A stretch of DNA of 64,000 nt from positions 124,001 to 188,000 of the forward strand of contig NZ_JAFBIY010000006.1 in the NCBI RefSeq assembly GCF_021531975.1, in the 5' to 3' direction. The stretch comes from Faecalicatena contorta (GTDB lineage Bacteria > Bacillota > Clostridia > Lachnospirales > Lachnospiraceae). Position numbers and translations under genes: made by a program. Below are positions 27,169 to 35,660 of this stretch, piece after piece (positions within the stretch are counted from its first letter, which is position 1; each line of letters begins with the position of its first letter). Under the pieces are notes generated by a model, which had not been told where the DNA came from, ran no database searches, and worked only from the letters and a program-made list of their open reading frames with translations.

Positions 27169-28221
27169 TTAATCTGCAAATCTGTTCTTGTGATCCCATC
27201 TGTCATAGTGGATGTCATCACTCTTAAGGTAAGCAACAATATCATCTACAACTTCGATTCCACCATTTGCGTAGTTCTTATCTCTTCTCATAACAGCTCT
27301 TTCGCCTGGATAATATACTTTGTCAAATCCTGGTGCCGGTTTCATTGCATCCAGCTCATCACATGTCTGAGACATATTCTTCTTGAACTGTTCAGCGCCA
27401 CAGAATCTCTCCGGATCCATAACGATGATCATCTGTCCAAGCTCACGTCCCTTGGAGCAGTCATGGTACATGGAGCTTACATGCTTACCAAACGGAACGC
27501 CAAGAAGCACACCAGAGAATACGTCTACCATCATCATAAGACCATATCCCTTTGCACCTGCGATAGGTGTCAGAGCATTTACTTTGTGCGGATCTGTTAC
27601 AGGAGCCCCATCTTCATCTACTGCCCAGTCTGATGGAATCTCAGCACCCTGAGATCTCTTATCAAGGATCTTGCCCCATGCCTGTACTGTAGTAGCCATA
27701 TCAAATACAACGATACGGTCATCTGCTGTCGGAGCTGCGAAAGAAATCGGGTTTGTTCCATAATACGGTTCTGCTCCGCCATATGGCACTGCCATCGGGT
27801 CTGACTGGCAGAATGTAATAGCTGCAAGTCCCTGTTTTGCACACATCTCTGTGTAATATCCGATAGAACCTGTATGAGAAACGTTTGCCATACCTACTAC
27901 AGCAACACCGTTTTCCTTAGCCATCTCGATTGCTTTCTCTGTAGCCTTTGTAGCTACCCAGTAACCGATACCGTTATCTCCATCCATGATACCGGAACAA
28001 GGACCTGTCTGGTTCCATGTAATATTTGGTTCATGAGTGATACCACCCTTATAGATTCTCTCGCTGTAATACTCTACACGTACTGCACCGTGTGAAGCAT
28101 ATCCACGTTCATGCGCCCATGTAAGAATCTCTGCTGTCTGCTCAGCATGATCCTCACGAAGTCCTGCCTGAATCATCTTATTTTTCATTAATCCTTTTAA
28201 TTCTTCTCTTGAAAGTCTCAT
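27169..28221 (-). CDS. allD: Ureidoglycolate dehydrogenase (NAD+)
   Basis: A 350-aa member of the LDH2/malate-dehydrogenase-like family that oxidises (S)-ureidoglycolate to oxalurate. The catalytic-histidine region is NVSHTGSIGYYTE, the cofactor loop DGDNGIGYW and the C-terminal YPGERAVMR. Members also include malate and ureidoglycolate enzymes, but the operon fixes the substrate. A product oxalurate feeds directly to the FdrA-YlbE enzyme encoded 27 bp downstream. Confidence 0.9.
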   Translation of the reverse strand: MRLSREELKGLMKNKMIQAGLREDHAEQTAEILTWAHERGYASHGAVRVEYYSERIYKGGITHEPNITWNQTGPCSGIMDGDNGIGYWVATKATEKAIEMAKENGVAVVGMANVSHTGSIGYYTEMCAKQGLAAITFCQSDPMAVPYGGAEPYYGTNPISFAAPTADDRIVVFDMATTVQAWGKILDKRSQGAEIPSDWAVDEDGAPVTDPHKVNALTPIAGAKGYGLMMMVDVFSGVLLGVPFGKHVSSMYHDCSKGRELGQMIIVMDPERFCGAEQFKKNMSQTCDELDAMKPAPGFDKVYYPGERAVMRRDKNYANGGIEVVDDIVAYLKSDDIHYDRWDHKNRFAD

Positions 28222-28250
28222 TTTGCGTCCCCACCATCCTTCGTTTTTTC

Positions 28251-29045
28251 TTATAAGCGAACATCTCTGTTGCAGTCTTTGGAGTAGATGTAAGTAAGCA
28301 CATCGTCGCGTCCTTCATCTCCTACTGCGTAGCAAGCCTGCGGGCAGTAAGCATCCATAAATACATAATCATCTTTCTTTACCGGAACCCACTGATCATC
28401 CAGTCTGTACATACCTTTTCCGGAAAGGAAGAGCATACCATGTTCCTGAACATGTGTCTCAATATATCCGTGAGAAGCTCCAAGATGGAATTTCAGGATA
28501 TGCATATTCATATCAAATCCGAAATCATCTGTTGGAAGGAAGTTCTGAATGTAGCAGTTTTCCATACCTTCATAAGAAATCCACTCAAGTTCATTTGCAT
28601 TACCAACAACTGTATATGCGCTGTATCCTTCGATTTTCTCATATCTACGTCTGTATAAGTACAGTTTTGCATCTGCACCGCTCTTGTTTTCAAAAGAAAC
28701 CGGCTTATCTTCTGGTGAGAAGATATATCCGCCCTGTGTAAGGACTTCATCCTTATCTGCATTTTTAACAGCAACTTCACCTTCCATAACATATAAGAAA
28801 GTCTCGATTCCGTCTCCACCAATGCTGTCTTTTTTACCACCTGCATGCGCAGTTACAAGATAATCTGCGAAAGATGCTCCCATTGCCGGAGAGCCAAGAA
28901 TTGTTACATCACAGTTCTCATAGCCTGGGATGCTGTTTTTTACAAGTCCGTCTGGTTCAAGAAGTACCCAGTTATTTGTTTTAACAACTGAACGTGTCTC
29001 TAACAGCCCATCGCGATATCCTAATTGATTGTTTAAGTAACTCAT
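28251..29045 (-). CDS. allE: (S)-ureidoglycine aminohydrolase
   Basis: A 264-aa bicupin (YlbA/AllE) that releases ammonia from ureidoglycine to give (S)-ureidoglycolate. The two cupin halves are residues about 40-130 (GGDGIETFLYVMEGEV) and 165-250 (HVQEHGMLFLSGKGMYRLD). In the second half the metal-binding H/E residues are ETHVQEHG. It is the first gene of the main operon, which runs for seven more genes to the regulator. The promoter and a putative operator lie within 100 bp upstream. Confidence 0.92.
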   Translation of the reverse strand: MSYLNNQLGYRDGLLETRSVVKTNNWVLLEPDGLVKNSIPGYENCDVTILGSPAMGASFADYLVTAHAGGKKDSIGGDGIETFLYVMEGEVAVKNADKDEVLTQGGYIFSPEDKPVSFENKSGADAKLYLYRRRYEKIEGYSAYTVVGNANELEWISYEGMENCYIQNFLPTDDFGFDMNMHILKFHLGASHGYIETHVQEHGMLFLSGKGMYRLDDQWVPVKKDDYVFMDAYCPQACYAVGDEGRDDVLTYIYSKDCNRDVRL

Positions 29046-29093
29046 GTGAATTCCTCTCTTTCTTTGTTTAAAATAGTTCTTTATTCAGTTTTG

Positions 29094-29103
29094 TGGTCAA
29101 CCA
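29094..29103. promoter_or_regulatory. Putative operator TGGTCAACCA upstream of allE
   Basis: The TGGTnnACCA inverted repeat lies just after the predicted start point of allE. The core GGTCAACC recurs at 33801-33808 in the same relative position for allB. The GT..AC layout suits a GntR-family regulator such as the product of the gene at 19026. Confidence 0.5.
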
Positions 29104-29117
29104 GTTTTTATACTCTA

Positions 29118-29146
29118 ATTATGGCAATCTCTGTCAAATTTTTCAA
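29118..29146 (-). promoter_or_regulatory. Promoter of the allE operon
   Basis: Minus-strand -35 TTGAAA (29146-29141), 17-nt spacer, -10 CATAAT (29123-29118). The 312-bp gap up to the divergent hydrolase gene at 29358 holds three copies of TTTGTCTA (one inverted), possible extra regulatory sites. Confidence 0.55.
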
Positions 29147-29357
29147 TTGACAATTTAGACAAATCCATACAACTTATTTTGTCTATTCTGTGGTACTTTT
29201 CAGAAGATATCCGCCTTGTATTTATCGTGTTTTGTGATATACTTATGTTGTTGTAAGGCTTTTTGTCTATTTGACGACATTTAAAATCGACAATAAACAT
29301 TTTTTATAATACAGCTACTTTTCAACCGCTTTTTAATAAGCAGTACAGGAGGAAAAC

Positions 29358-30212
29358 ATGTTAATACAAAAGATTATACCGATTTTCAACAAACTTTTTG
29401 AGAAAAACGCAACTATATATGAAGATTCTGCTGTAAGTCCAAAAGCAAACATCCTTTATTTTCACGGAGGAGGGCTCCTCTACGGACACAGAGAAGATCT
29501 CCCTAATCTTCATCTGGAAACTCTGACATCTTCCGGATACCGTATCATTGCTTTTGATTACCCACTCGCACCCGCAGCAAAGCTGGATCTCATTATGGAA
29601 GACGTGCTCTCTTCCATCAACGATTATCTGGACCACCCGGAACAATACGGAAGCGAAGCCCTGCCTTACTTCCTCTGGGGACGTTCCGCAGGCGCGTATC
29701 TCTGTCTGCTTGCCGCTGCAAGCGGCAAATGTAAAAAGCCGCCGAAAGGTGTCCTTTCCTATTACGGATACGGTTTTCTCTGCGACGGCTGGTTCATGAC
29801 ACCAAGCAAATACTACTGTACATTTCCTCCAGTAAATGATACAGCACTCAGCGCGATTCCTTCCGGCATTCACGCAAGCGGCGGACTCGATACCCACTAC
29901 AGCATTTACGTATATGCCAGACAAAAAGGTTCCTGGATTGACCTCATCTATGCCGGACGCCAAAAATACTTTTATCTCGATTACACACTCCGGACATGCG
30001 ACAAAATGCCTTGCCCACTGTTCTGCGCACACAGTATCGGAGACACCGATGTGCCATACTCCGAATTCCTGGAACTGTGCAATCACTATCTAGCCAAACG
30101 ATTCATTGCCACAAGCAACACCCACGATTTCGACCGGGACGAAACAAATCCGGTGACTGTGCAGCTGCTGAATGCAACCATCGAATTTATGGAGCAGAAA
30201 ATGGAAATTTAA
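29358..30212 (+). CDS. Alpha/beta hydrolase (esterase-lipase-like)
   Basis: A 284-aa soluble alpha/beta hydrolase. The oxyanion hole HGGG is at residues 35-38 and the nucleophile elbow GRSAGA is around residue 107. A late aspartate in SIGDTDVPY and a histidine in NTHDFD complete a plausible Ser-Asp-His triad. This resembles hormone-sensitive-lipase-type carboxylesterases. It is transcribed away from allE with AGGAGG 7 nt before its ATG. Nothing in known allantoin pathways requires an esterase, so its role here is unknown. A long palindrome begins two bases after its stop. Confidence 0.82.
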   Translation: MLIQKIIPIFNKLFEKNATIYEDSAVSPKANILYFHGGGLLYGHREDLPNLHLETLTSSGYRIIAFDYPLAPAAKLDLIMEDVLSSINDYLDHPEQYGSEALPYFLWGRSAGAYLCLLAAASGKCKKPPKGVLSYYGYGFLCDGWFMTPSKYYCTFPPVNDTALSAIPSGIHASGGLDTHYSIYVYARQKGSWIDLIYAGRQKYFYLDYTLRTCDKMPCPLFCAHSIGDTDVPYSEFLELCNHYLAKRFIATSNTHDFDRDETNPVTVQLLNATIEFMEQKMEI

Positions 30213-30213
30213 T

Positions 30214-30416
30214 GTAGTAAGTGATACGCAGCATCGGCAGGAGGAAGTGCCTCGACGCATTCGCCCCTGCAACTAACCCACGAATCTATAAGAGCGCGAA
30301 AAGCAGACGATAAATCAACGCCTGTTTTTCGCGCTCTAACAGCTTCGGGGCGGATTTTCCGGAGCTCTTGCTTACCTCGTCACTTTCTCCTGCCAATATC
30401 TGCTACCATTTACTAC
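30214..30416. repeat. 203-bp imperfect palindrome (MITE-like or structured RNA)
   Basis: The outer arms 30214-30249 and 30381-30416 are about 80% complementary, starting GTAGTAA and ending TTACTAC. They enclose a strong hairpin (AGAGCGCGAAAAGCAG with CTGTTTTTCGCGCTCT, about 30290-30338). No coding capacity is evident. It follows the hydrolase stop immediately and may also terminate it. Confidence 0.65.
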
Positions 30417-30525
30417 ACGGCAAATTTCTGGGCAAAAGGTGTATGCTATAGTTTCCCGATATAGTAACATTTCTAACGCCTGCACATTCTATCCAGAAAT
30501 TTCAGTGTAAAGATCTGAGGTTTTA

Positions 30526-30790
30526 AAAGAACAGGCTGTAAGACTGGGAACCTGGTGCTTTGTTTCCGTAGAAGAGTGGTACAATCCGTTACTGAAAAAG
30601 GACAAAATATACAGACCGAGTCTTGTACTTCAGGTACAAGACGAGAAGACAGCTGAACGGATGAACTCATCGGGAGTTCTCCGTGAATCTATCTGGTGTC
30701 TGTCATATTTTGTCCTTTTGAAATTATGGATTGTAAGCGACTGGTCAGGAAACAAAGCATCAGATTCCCAGTCTTACAACCGTCCTTTTT
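30526..30790. repeat. 265-bp imperfect palindrome with two inner hairpins
   Basis: Arms of about 80 bp (from about 30534-30615 and 30697-30783) pair with roughly 75-80% identity. Shared blocks include TGTAAGACTGGGAA, GCTTTGTTTCC and AAGGACAAAATAT. Between them lie two perfect-to-near-perfect hairpins (GTCTTGTAC...GTACAAGAC at 30620-30642 and ACGGATGAACTC...GAGTTCTCCGT at 30657-30684). Open frames across it are shadows of the repeat. Confidence 0.7.
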
Positions 30791-30949
30791 CATACCTTAA
30801 ATGTTCTTTAGCACTTATTATCCCCTTATCGCAACAGTTTTCACTCACATTCAGAATTTTTTTGTTTTCTGTTAATACAGTCAAAAGGCAGTCACTGTTG
30901 CACTCTTTACATGTGATCATCTTAAAATCCATATTTTCTCAAAATATAC

Positions 30950-30988
30950 ATTGGGGACGGGGAAAAATTAATTTTCCCCGTCCCCAAT
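30950..30988. terminator. Palindromic terminator of the allB-permease transcript
   Basis: A 17-bp perfect stem starting ATTGGGGACGGGGAAAA with a 5-nt loop, 18 bp past the permease stop at 31006. Its GGGAC...GTCCC ends recall the REP-like family near 44 kb, although the inner sequence differs. Confidence 0.8.
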
Positions 30989-31005
30989 TATCATGGCAAC
31001 TTGAA

Positions 31006-32367
31006 TTATTTGTCAAAAATAGTTCCTTTGCGGAATGATTTGCTTGACGGCATAACCTTCATCAGTAAATAATATGCAACACCTGTTGGAATCAAGCTTA
31101 CATACCAGGACAACTGCATTACAAGTAATGAGCAAAGTGAGCCAAAGATAATAGCGATAACTGCAGCCCAGTTAATTCCTTTGAAGCATCCTTCCTTGTC
31201 ATACATATCGTTGATATCCAGTTTCTTCTTACGAAGAATGAAGTAATCAACTGCCATAACTGCGAAGATAGGTCCAAGGAATGCTGAGTAGAACTGTGTA
31301 AACAGGTTCAGTCCTGCAGCAGATTCATCTGTAACAAGCTTCCAAGGCATAACACATGCAGAAAGCACACCTACAAGGATTGTTGCATGTGACCATTTCA
31401 TCTTGAAAGATTCCATAAGTACATATGAAGGTGGAACGATATTGTTCAGTACGTTTGTTGTAACCTGTGCAAATGCGATGAAGAGCAGAGTTACAATTGT
31501 AAGCACTTTGCTTCCCATTGTTGTAGAGAATACAACTACCGGATCACTGTTTCCTGTTGCTGCTGTTACAAGAAGTCCGATAAGACCCATGAACAGTGTT
31601 ACAGGAAGAATAGCGATTGTATAAATGCTTGCAGCTTTTACCGGTTTAATATCATCTGTCGCATTACGTGAATAGTCAGATGCATTAATAATCATTGTAG
31701 AATAAATTCCAAGGAAGGAAGTTGTCGCTGCCCAGAATGGCATTCCCCATGTTCCCTCGATTCCAGAGAACACATCACCAATCTCTGTTGCAAACTGTGT
31801 CTTAACTACATATAACATGTAAATCAGGATGGCAATAATAAATACACATGAAATATTCTCAAGCCATTTAATTCCTTCAAATCCCTTGATTGCAAGAACA
31901 ACCTGCAGAAGTGTGAAAAGTGCATATACAACCGGAAGATTATCAATGCCAAACAGGATCTTAAAGCAGCTGTTGATTGCTCCTGCACCTACCCAGCTCT
32001 GGAAACCAAACCATACGATTGCCGGAAGTCCACGAAGAACACCTGGGATTTTAACACCCGTTGTTCCAAAACTACTTCTTAACTGAACAGTGAACGGAAT
32101 ACCATATGTATGTCCACATTCACCGACGATTGCCAGCGCGATTGCAATAACAGCACATCCGATTGCCATAGCAATGATAGCCTGTGTTACCGTCAGCACT
32201 CCAATCAGTCCTGCTCCCATGGAAAATGTACCGATAGACACACATCCACCCATGAAACTTGCCGTGTAAGACAGTGGTCCCATGATACGTTTTTTCGTTG
32301 GCTGTAAATCCGGATCAACATTCTTTACAAGTTCCGGGTTTAAGTTTTTGTTTTCAACCATACTCAT
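31006..32367 (-). CDS. NCS1-family allantoin permease
   Basis: A 453-aa NCS1 transporter with about 12 helices, which by context imports allantoin (PucI/AllP role). The typical early region YTASFMGGCVSIGTFSMG and the substrate-site helices WFGFQSWVGAGAIN and ATTSFLGIYSTMIINASDYSRN are present. Family members also carry cytosine or hydantoins, but it is cotranscribed 29 bp behind allB. AGGAGA precedes the start (MSMVENK; either of the first two ATGs is possible). Confidence 0.88.
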   Translation of the reverse strand: MSMVENKNLNPELVKNVDPDLQPTKKRIMGPLSYTASFMGGCVSIGTFSMGAGLIGVLTVTQAIIAMAIGCAVIAIALAIVGECGHTYGIPFTVQLRSSFGTTGVKIPGVLRGLPAIVWFGFQSWVGAGAINSCFKILFGIDNLPVVYALFTLLQVVLAIKGFEGIKWLENISCVFIIAILIYMLYVVKTQFATEIGDVFSGIEGTWGMPFWAATTSFLGIYSTMIINASDYSRNATDDIKPVKAASIYTIAILPVTLFMGLIGLLVTAATGNSDPVVVFSTTMGSKVLTIVTLLFIAFAQVTTNVLNNIVPPSYVLMESFKMKWSHATILVGVLSACVMPWKLVTDESAAGLNLFTQFYSAFLGPIFAVMAVDYFILRKKKLDINDMYDKEGCFKGINWAAVIAIIFGSLCSLLVMQLSWYVSLIPTGVAYYLLMKVMPSSKSFRKGTIFDK

Positions 32368-32396
32368 CTTTAAACTCTCTCCTTCTCTTTTGATGC

Positions 32397-33770
32397 TTAT
32401 TTAATTTTCTTTACAAGCTCCCCTACACCCTTCTGGGCAACGATCTTGCCATCTTCGGCAATCACATTACCACGAACAAGAGTCATAACCGGAAGTCCTT
32501 TTCCCTTCAGACCAACAAAGGCTGAAATTTTATTTACATAAAGAAGGGACTCCGCTGTGATCTCCCATTCTTTCTCAGGGTCAACAATTAAGAGGTCAGC
32601 GTCAAATCCAACTTTGATATCACCTTTCTTACCGTAGATACCAAATGCTTTTGCCGGCTGTACAGACATTGTGTTTGCAATCACTGTCGGACATACACCA
32701 CGTTTTACAACGCCTTCGCTGAATGTTGCCTGGAAACCACTCTGGATACCAGAGCATCCACCCCATACGTCAAATACAGTTTCGATTTTATTACCAAGAA
32801 TCTCATTATACTTCTCATCGTAAGAGCATGGTGAATGGTCAGAAGCGATTCCGCTGAACACGCCTGCCTTCACATACTCCCACATCTCTTCAACAGCTTC
32901 TTTCGGCTGAAGAATCGGCGCACATTTGTAAAGAGGTCCTTTTTCAATCACATCATCACTGGAGAATGTCAGATAATGTGTACATGTCTCAGCTGTAATA
33001 TCGTAACCTTCATCCTGTGCTGCTTTAATCTTCTTAGCAACAGCCGGGTGAGATACATGACAGATATGCGCTTTACATCCTGTAGCTTTTGCAATCTCGA
33101 TAATCGCATCTGTAGCAACAATCTCAGCAACTACCGGACGAGATTCCAGGAATGCTTTCCAGTCATTACGTCCTGCTTCTTTCATTCTCTTTTCCTGATT
33201 CTTGATGATTGCATAGTCTTCGCAGTGGAATCCCGCACGTCCGTCAAACTGCTTAATGATGTCCATAGCTTCCATAGCCTGTCCATAATTCAAAGACTCA
33301 TAATCAGGAGATACCGGTCCGATAAAGGACTTAAAAGAAACGCATCCTTTCTCATCCAGATCTTTCAGATCATCAAAATTATAACTTGTAAGTCCGCCCC
33401 AGAAGCAATAGTCTACGTATGCATTTGGTGAAACTTTATTCTCTTTAAAATCAAAAGCTTCTGCGTTTGTCATACAAGGGTCGTTCTGAAGAGGCATATC
33501 GATAACCGTTGTATAACCGCCCAGTGCAGCAGCAGCTGTACCATGCTCATAATCTTCACGCCACTCAAATCCCGGATCATTCAAATGTGCATGTGTATCA
33601 ATTGCACCTGGGAATACATAATTTCCCTTTGCATCGATCACTTTTTCTGCTTCTGGTTCTACACCAGGTGCCAGAATTGCAGCGATCTTACCATCTTTCA
33701 CAGCAATATTACCTTCTGCCACACGTTCAGCAGTAACAAGCTTGCCGTTCTTAATCATTAAATCAAACAT
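32397..33770 (-). CDS. allB: Allantoinase
   Basis: A 457-aa cyclic amidohydrolase that opens allantoin to allantoate. Binuclear metal site: DTHAHLND, the probable carboxylated lysine in VSFKSFIG, ICHVSH and ASDHSPC. These are in the order expected for the dihydroorotase/allantoinase family. The start at 33770 follows AAAGGAGG; the open frame extends 12 codons upstream without support. It is the first gene of a two-gene unit with the permease. Confidence 0.93.
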   Translation of the reverse strand: MFDLMIKNGKLVTAERVAEGNIAVKDGKIAAILAPGVEPEAEKVIDAKGNYVFPGAIDTHAHLNDPGFEWREDYEHGTAAAALGGYTTVIDMPLQNDPCMTNAEAFDFKENKVSPNAYVDYCFWGGLTSYNFDDLKDLDEKGCVSFKSFIGPVSPDYESLNYGQAMEAMDIIKQFDGRAGFHCEDYAIIKNQEKRMKEAGRNDWKAFLESRPVVAEIVATDAIIEIAKATGCKAHICHVSHPAVAKKIKAAQDEGYDITAETCTHYLTFSSDDVIEKGPLYKCAPILQPKEAVEEMWEYVKAGVFSGIASDHSPCSYDEKYNEILGNKIETVFDVWGGCSGIQSGFQATFSEGVVKRGVCPTVIANTMSVQPAKAFGIYGKKGDIKVGFDADLLIVDPEKEWEITAESLLYVNKISAFVGLKGKGLPVMTLVRGNVIAEDGKIVAQKGVGELVKKIK

Positions 33771-33799
33771 CTTTAGTGTTCCTCCTTTTTTTAGATTAC

Positions 33800-33858
33800 C
33801 GGTCAACCTTTTTTTAACTCTCTGGTAAGATTATAACCTATACATTCTCAAAGCACAA
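33800..33858 (-). promoter_or_regulatory. allB promoter with putative operator
   Basis: Minus-strand -35 TTGTGC (33858-33853), 17-nt spacer, -10 TATAAT (33835-33830). The core GGTCAACC (33801-33808) lies about 15-22 nt after the predicted start point, as at allE. The rest of the 328-bp gap to allH is AT-rich; a weak TTGTTA-17-TGTAAT at 34045-34073 may serve allH. Confidence 0.6.
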
Positions 33859-34098
33859 TATCCATATCACTCAAATGTTATTGGAAGTTTTTGTATATTT
33901 TTCACAATATTCCCTTATTTTTTTCACTATTTGGGAAAAAATACATTGAAATATATCCATTGTTCCTAAAATTTTTTCACGCAGTAATTAAAATAATTCA
34001 AACCAGTTTTTAAAAAAACAAAACATTGTACTTTCTTCTCTTTTTTGTTACCATAAATATTAGTATATGTAATCTTTTCACACAAGGAGTCTTTCAAA

Positions 34099-34962
34099 AT
34101 GAAGCCATCTTATATCACCCTGTTGAAATCAAGCGATTATGCGAAGAAAAAACTTTCCAAATGCCATACTGGGCAGATACATTCTGTATACCGCAAAACA
34201 GTCAATATTCTTACAGATCAGGGATTGCTCGCACTTCAGTCTGACCATTCCCCGCTTTCACCCATAAGTCTGATTACTGCACTTTCCGAAAGCGAAATAC
34301 AGCTTCTTCCTATCTCCAAAGGAGATCGCATTCATTTTTCTGAAAACAGTCTGGAAATCGAAAGTGCAAAGAATACCTACATTTTTTCATATGAAAAAGC
34401 TGCCATTTATAACCTCAAGATTTCTGCTCCGCTCAGCCACGCAGAATCGCCTGTACTGATCGACAGACTTGAAAAAGTCATCAGCAACTGTTCTTCCGGC
34501 GGGTTTGATATGATATTTTCACACCAACAAGAAAAAGAGTTACCAATAATGTTTACCGTTGCAAAAAATCGTATTGATACTTCCCTGCAACTACTTAGCA
34601 TTAACAATCCCACAGATGCTGCCAGAGAACTCGTCAGACTTCTCGGGCTTGGTATTGGCCTTACACCAAGCGGAGATGATTTTTTGTGTGGAGTTTTGGC
34701 AGGGCTCACACTGGCGGAACAGGAAAACAGCCTTTTCTGTCGCACTCTAAAAGAAGAAATCTCCACACATCTTGGTGATACCATTGATATCAGTGCCTCT
34801 TTTCTTGCATGTGCACTGGAAAATCAATACAGCCTTGCAGTCAACAGTCTTTCCAGTCTCCCTTCTGCTGATGAAATACAGACCCTCTTTTCTGAAATCG
34901 GGCATTCATCCGGAACAGATACTCTCTGCGGCATATTGTATGCTCTGAGGCTTCACCGGTAA
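34099..34962 (+). CDS. allH: Oxamate carbamoyltransferase subunit AllH (DUF2877, YlbF-like)
   Basis: A 287-aa DUF2877 protein with the family hallmark LLGLGIGLTPSGDDFLCGVLAG around residue 190. It is the homologue of E. coli YlbF/AllH, required with FdrA and YlbE for oxamate carbamoyltransferase activity. It is encoded alone on the plus strand, divergent from allB and about 5 kb from the operon carrying the fused other two subunits. ACAAGGAG lies 11 nt before its ATG. A convergent terminator follows. Confidence 0.85.
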   Translation: MKPSYITLLKSSDYAKKKLSKCHTGQIHSVYRKTVNILTDQGLLALQSDHSPLSPISLITALSESEIQLLPISKGDRIHFSENSLEIESAKNTYIFSYEKAAIYNLKISAPLSHAESPVLIDRLEKVISNCSSGGFDMIFSHQQEKELPIMFTVAKNRIDTSLQLLSINNPTDAARELVRLLGLGIGLTPSGDDFLCGVLAGLTLAEQENSLFCRTLKEEISTHLGDTIDISASFLACALENQYSLAVNSLSSLPSADEIQTLFSEIGHSSGTDTLCGILYALRLHR

Positions 34963-34974
34963 AACAGCAAAAAA

Positions 34975-35007
34975 CAGAGCCACGGAAACATGCCTTCCCT
35001 GGCTCTG
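34975..35007. terminator. Terminator between allH and niaR
   Basis: An 8-bp outer stem CAGAGCCA (34975-34982) pairs with TGGCTCTG (35000-35007), with further partial pairing (CGG...CC) inside. It serves two convergent genes. Confidence 0.65.
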
Positions 35008-35031
35008 GATTATCTTATACACATTAACCAA

Positions 35032-35538
35032 CTATTCAACCAGTATCTTCTTCTCGCGCAACGCGTCTTCTATCAGATTCAGCGTCTCTTCACTGTCTGC
35101 GCTTACCGTATGATAATGATAATTTGACGTAATATTCTTAAGCGGACTGGACTTGCCACTTCGTATATCCTTCAGAAACTCAGATACCTTTCTTCGGGAA
35201 TTAATGCCAAGCTCCGCTTCCATTCGCCCATATACATGGTGGTTGACCATTACATTTTCCACACAGCCTCCGAGATCAACAATTGCACACAGTTCCTCTT
35301 CCAGCTGTTCATCTGTATGATGTACCTTATATATCCTGTCAACTTTCTTCACACCCTGTAGAACATATCCCCGGTTTGTCGATATGATCTCATAACCAGA
35401 TGCACGTATCAACGCTATATCCTGAACAATGACCTGACGACTCACACCAAAATGCGCAGCCAGTTCCTTCGCCGGTACCGGAGCACTGCTTTTTTGTATC
35501 AGTCGTACAATTTCTGTTCTTCTATCGGAACCTGTCAT
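35032..35538 (-). CDS. niaR: NiaR-type transcriptional repressor with 3H domain
   Basis: A 168-aa regulator: HTH_11 domain at residues 5-60 (VPAKELAAHFGVSRQVIVQDIALIRASGYEI), then a 3H domain with its histidine clusters (KVHHTDEQ, NHHVYGR, NYHYHTV) that bind nickel and nicotinic acid. In Firmicutes NiaR represses NAD synthesis and niacin uptake genes. None of these is adjacent, so its targets are elsewhere. The ATG at 35538 follows AAGGAG; the longer frame upstream runs through the promoter and is rejected. Confidence 0.9.
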   Translation of the reverse strand: MTGSDRRTEIVRLIQKSSAPVPAKELAAHFGVSRQVIVQDIALIRASGYEIISTNRGYVLQGVKKVDRIYKVHHTDEQLEEELCAIVDLGGCVENVMVNHHVYGRMEAELGINSRRKVSEFLKDIRSGKSSPLKNITSNYHYHTVSADSEETLNLIEDALREKKILVE

Positions 35539-35572
35539 ACTTCTTTCTCCTTCGAAAATATTAACCATTTCG

Positions 35573-35601
35573 ATTATATAACAAACAATCGTATAATGCA
35601 A
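35573..35601 (-). promoter_or_regulatory. niaR promoter
   Basis: Minus-strand -35 TTGCAT (35601-35596), 17-nt spacer, -10 TATAAT (35578-35573). Confidence 0.7.
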
Positions 35602-35624
35602 AGATTTTGTTGCAGTCGCAAAAA

Positions 35625-35643
35625 CCCCGCCATTAAGGCGGGG
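35625..35643 (-). terminator. Terminator of the alcohol/aldehyde dehydrogenase chimera
   Basis: CCCCGCC-ATTAA-GGCGGGG followed by five T on the minus strand, 17 bp past the stop at 35661. It was probably the original terminator of the pruA-like gene. Confidence 0.85.
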
Positions 35644-35660
35644 CATAAGCATCACATGAA

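Noticed and set aside
29115-29300. 61-aa ORF on the minus strand upstream of allE
   Set aside because: It covers the allE promoter and has no Shine-Dalgarno; likely chance in AT-rich DNA.
30473-30670. 65-aa ORF in the allantoin intergenic region
   Set aside because: It lies on the arms of a long palindrome, has no ribosome site and no recognisable protein features.
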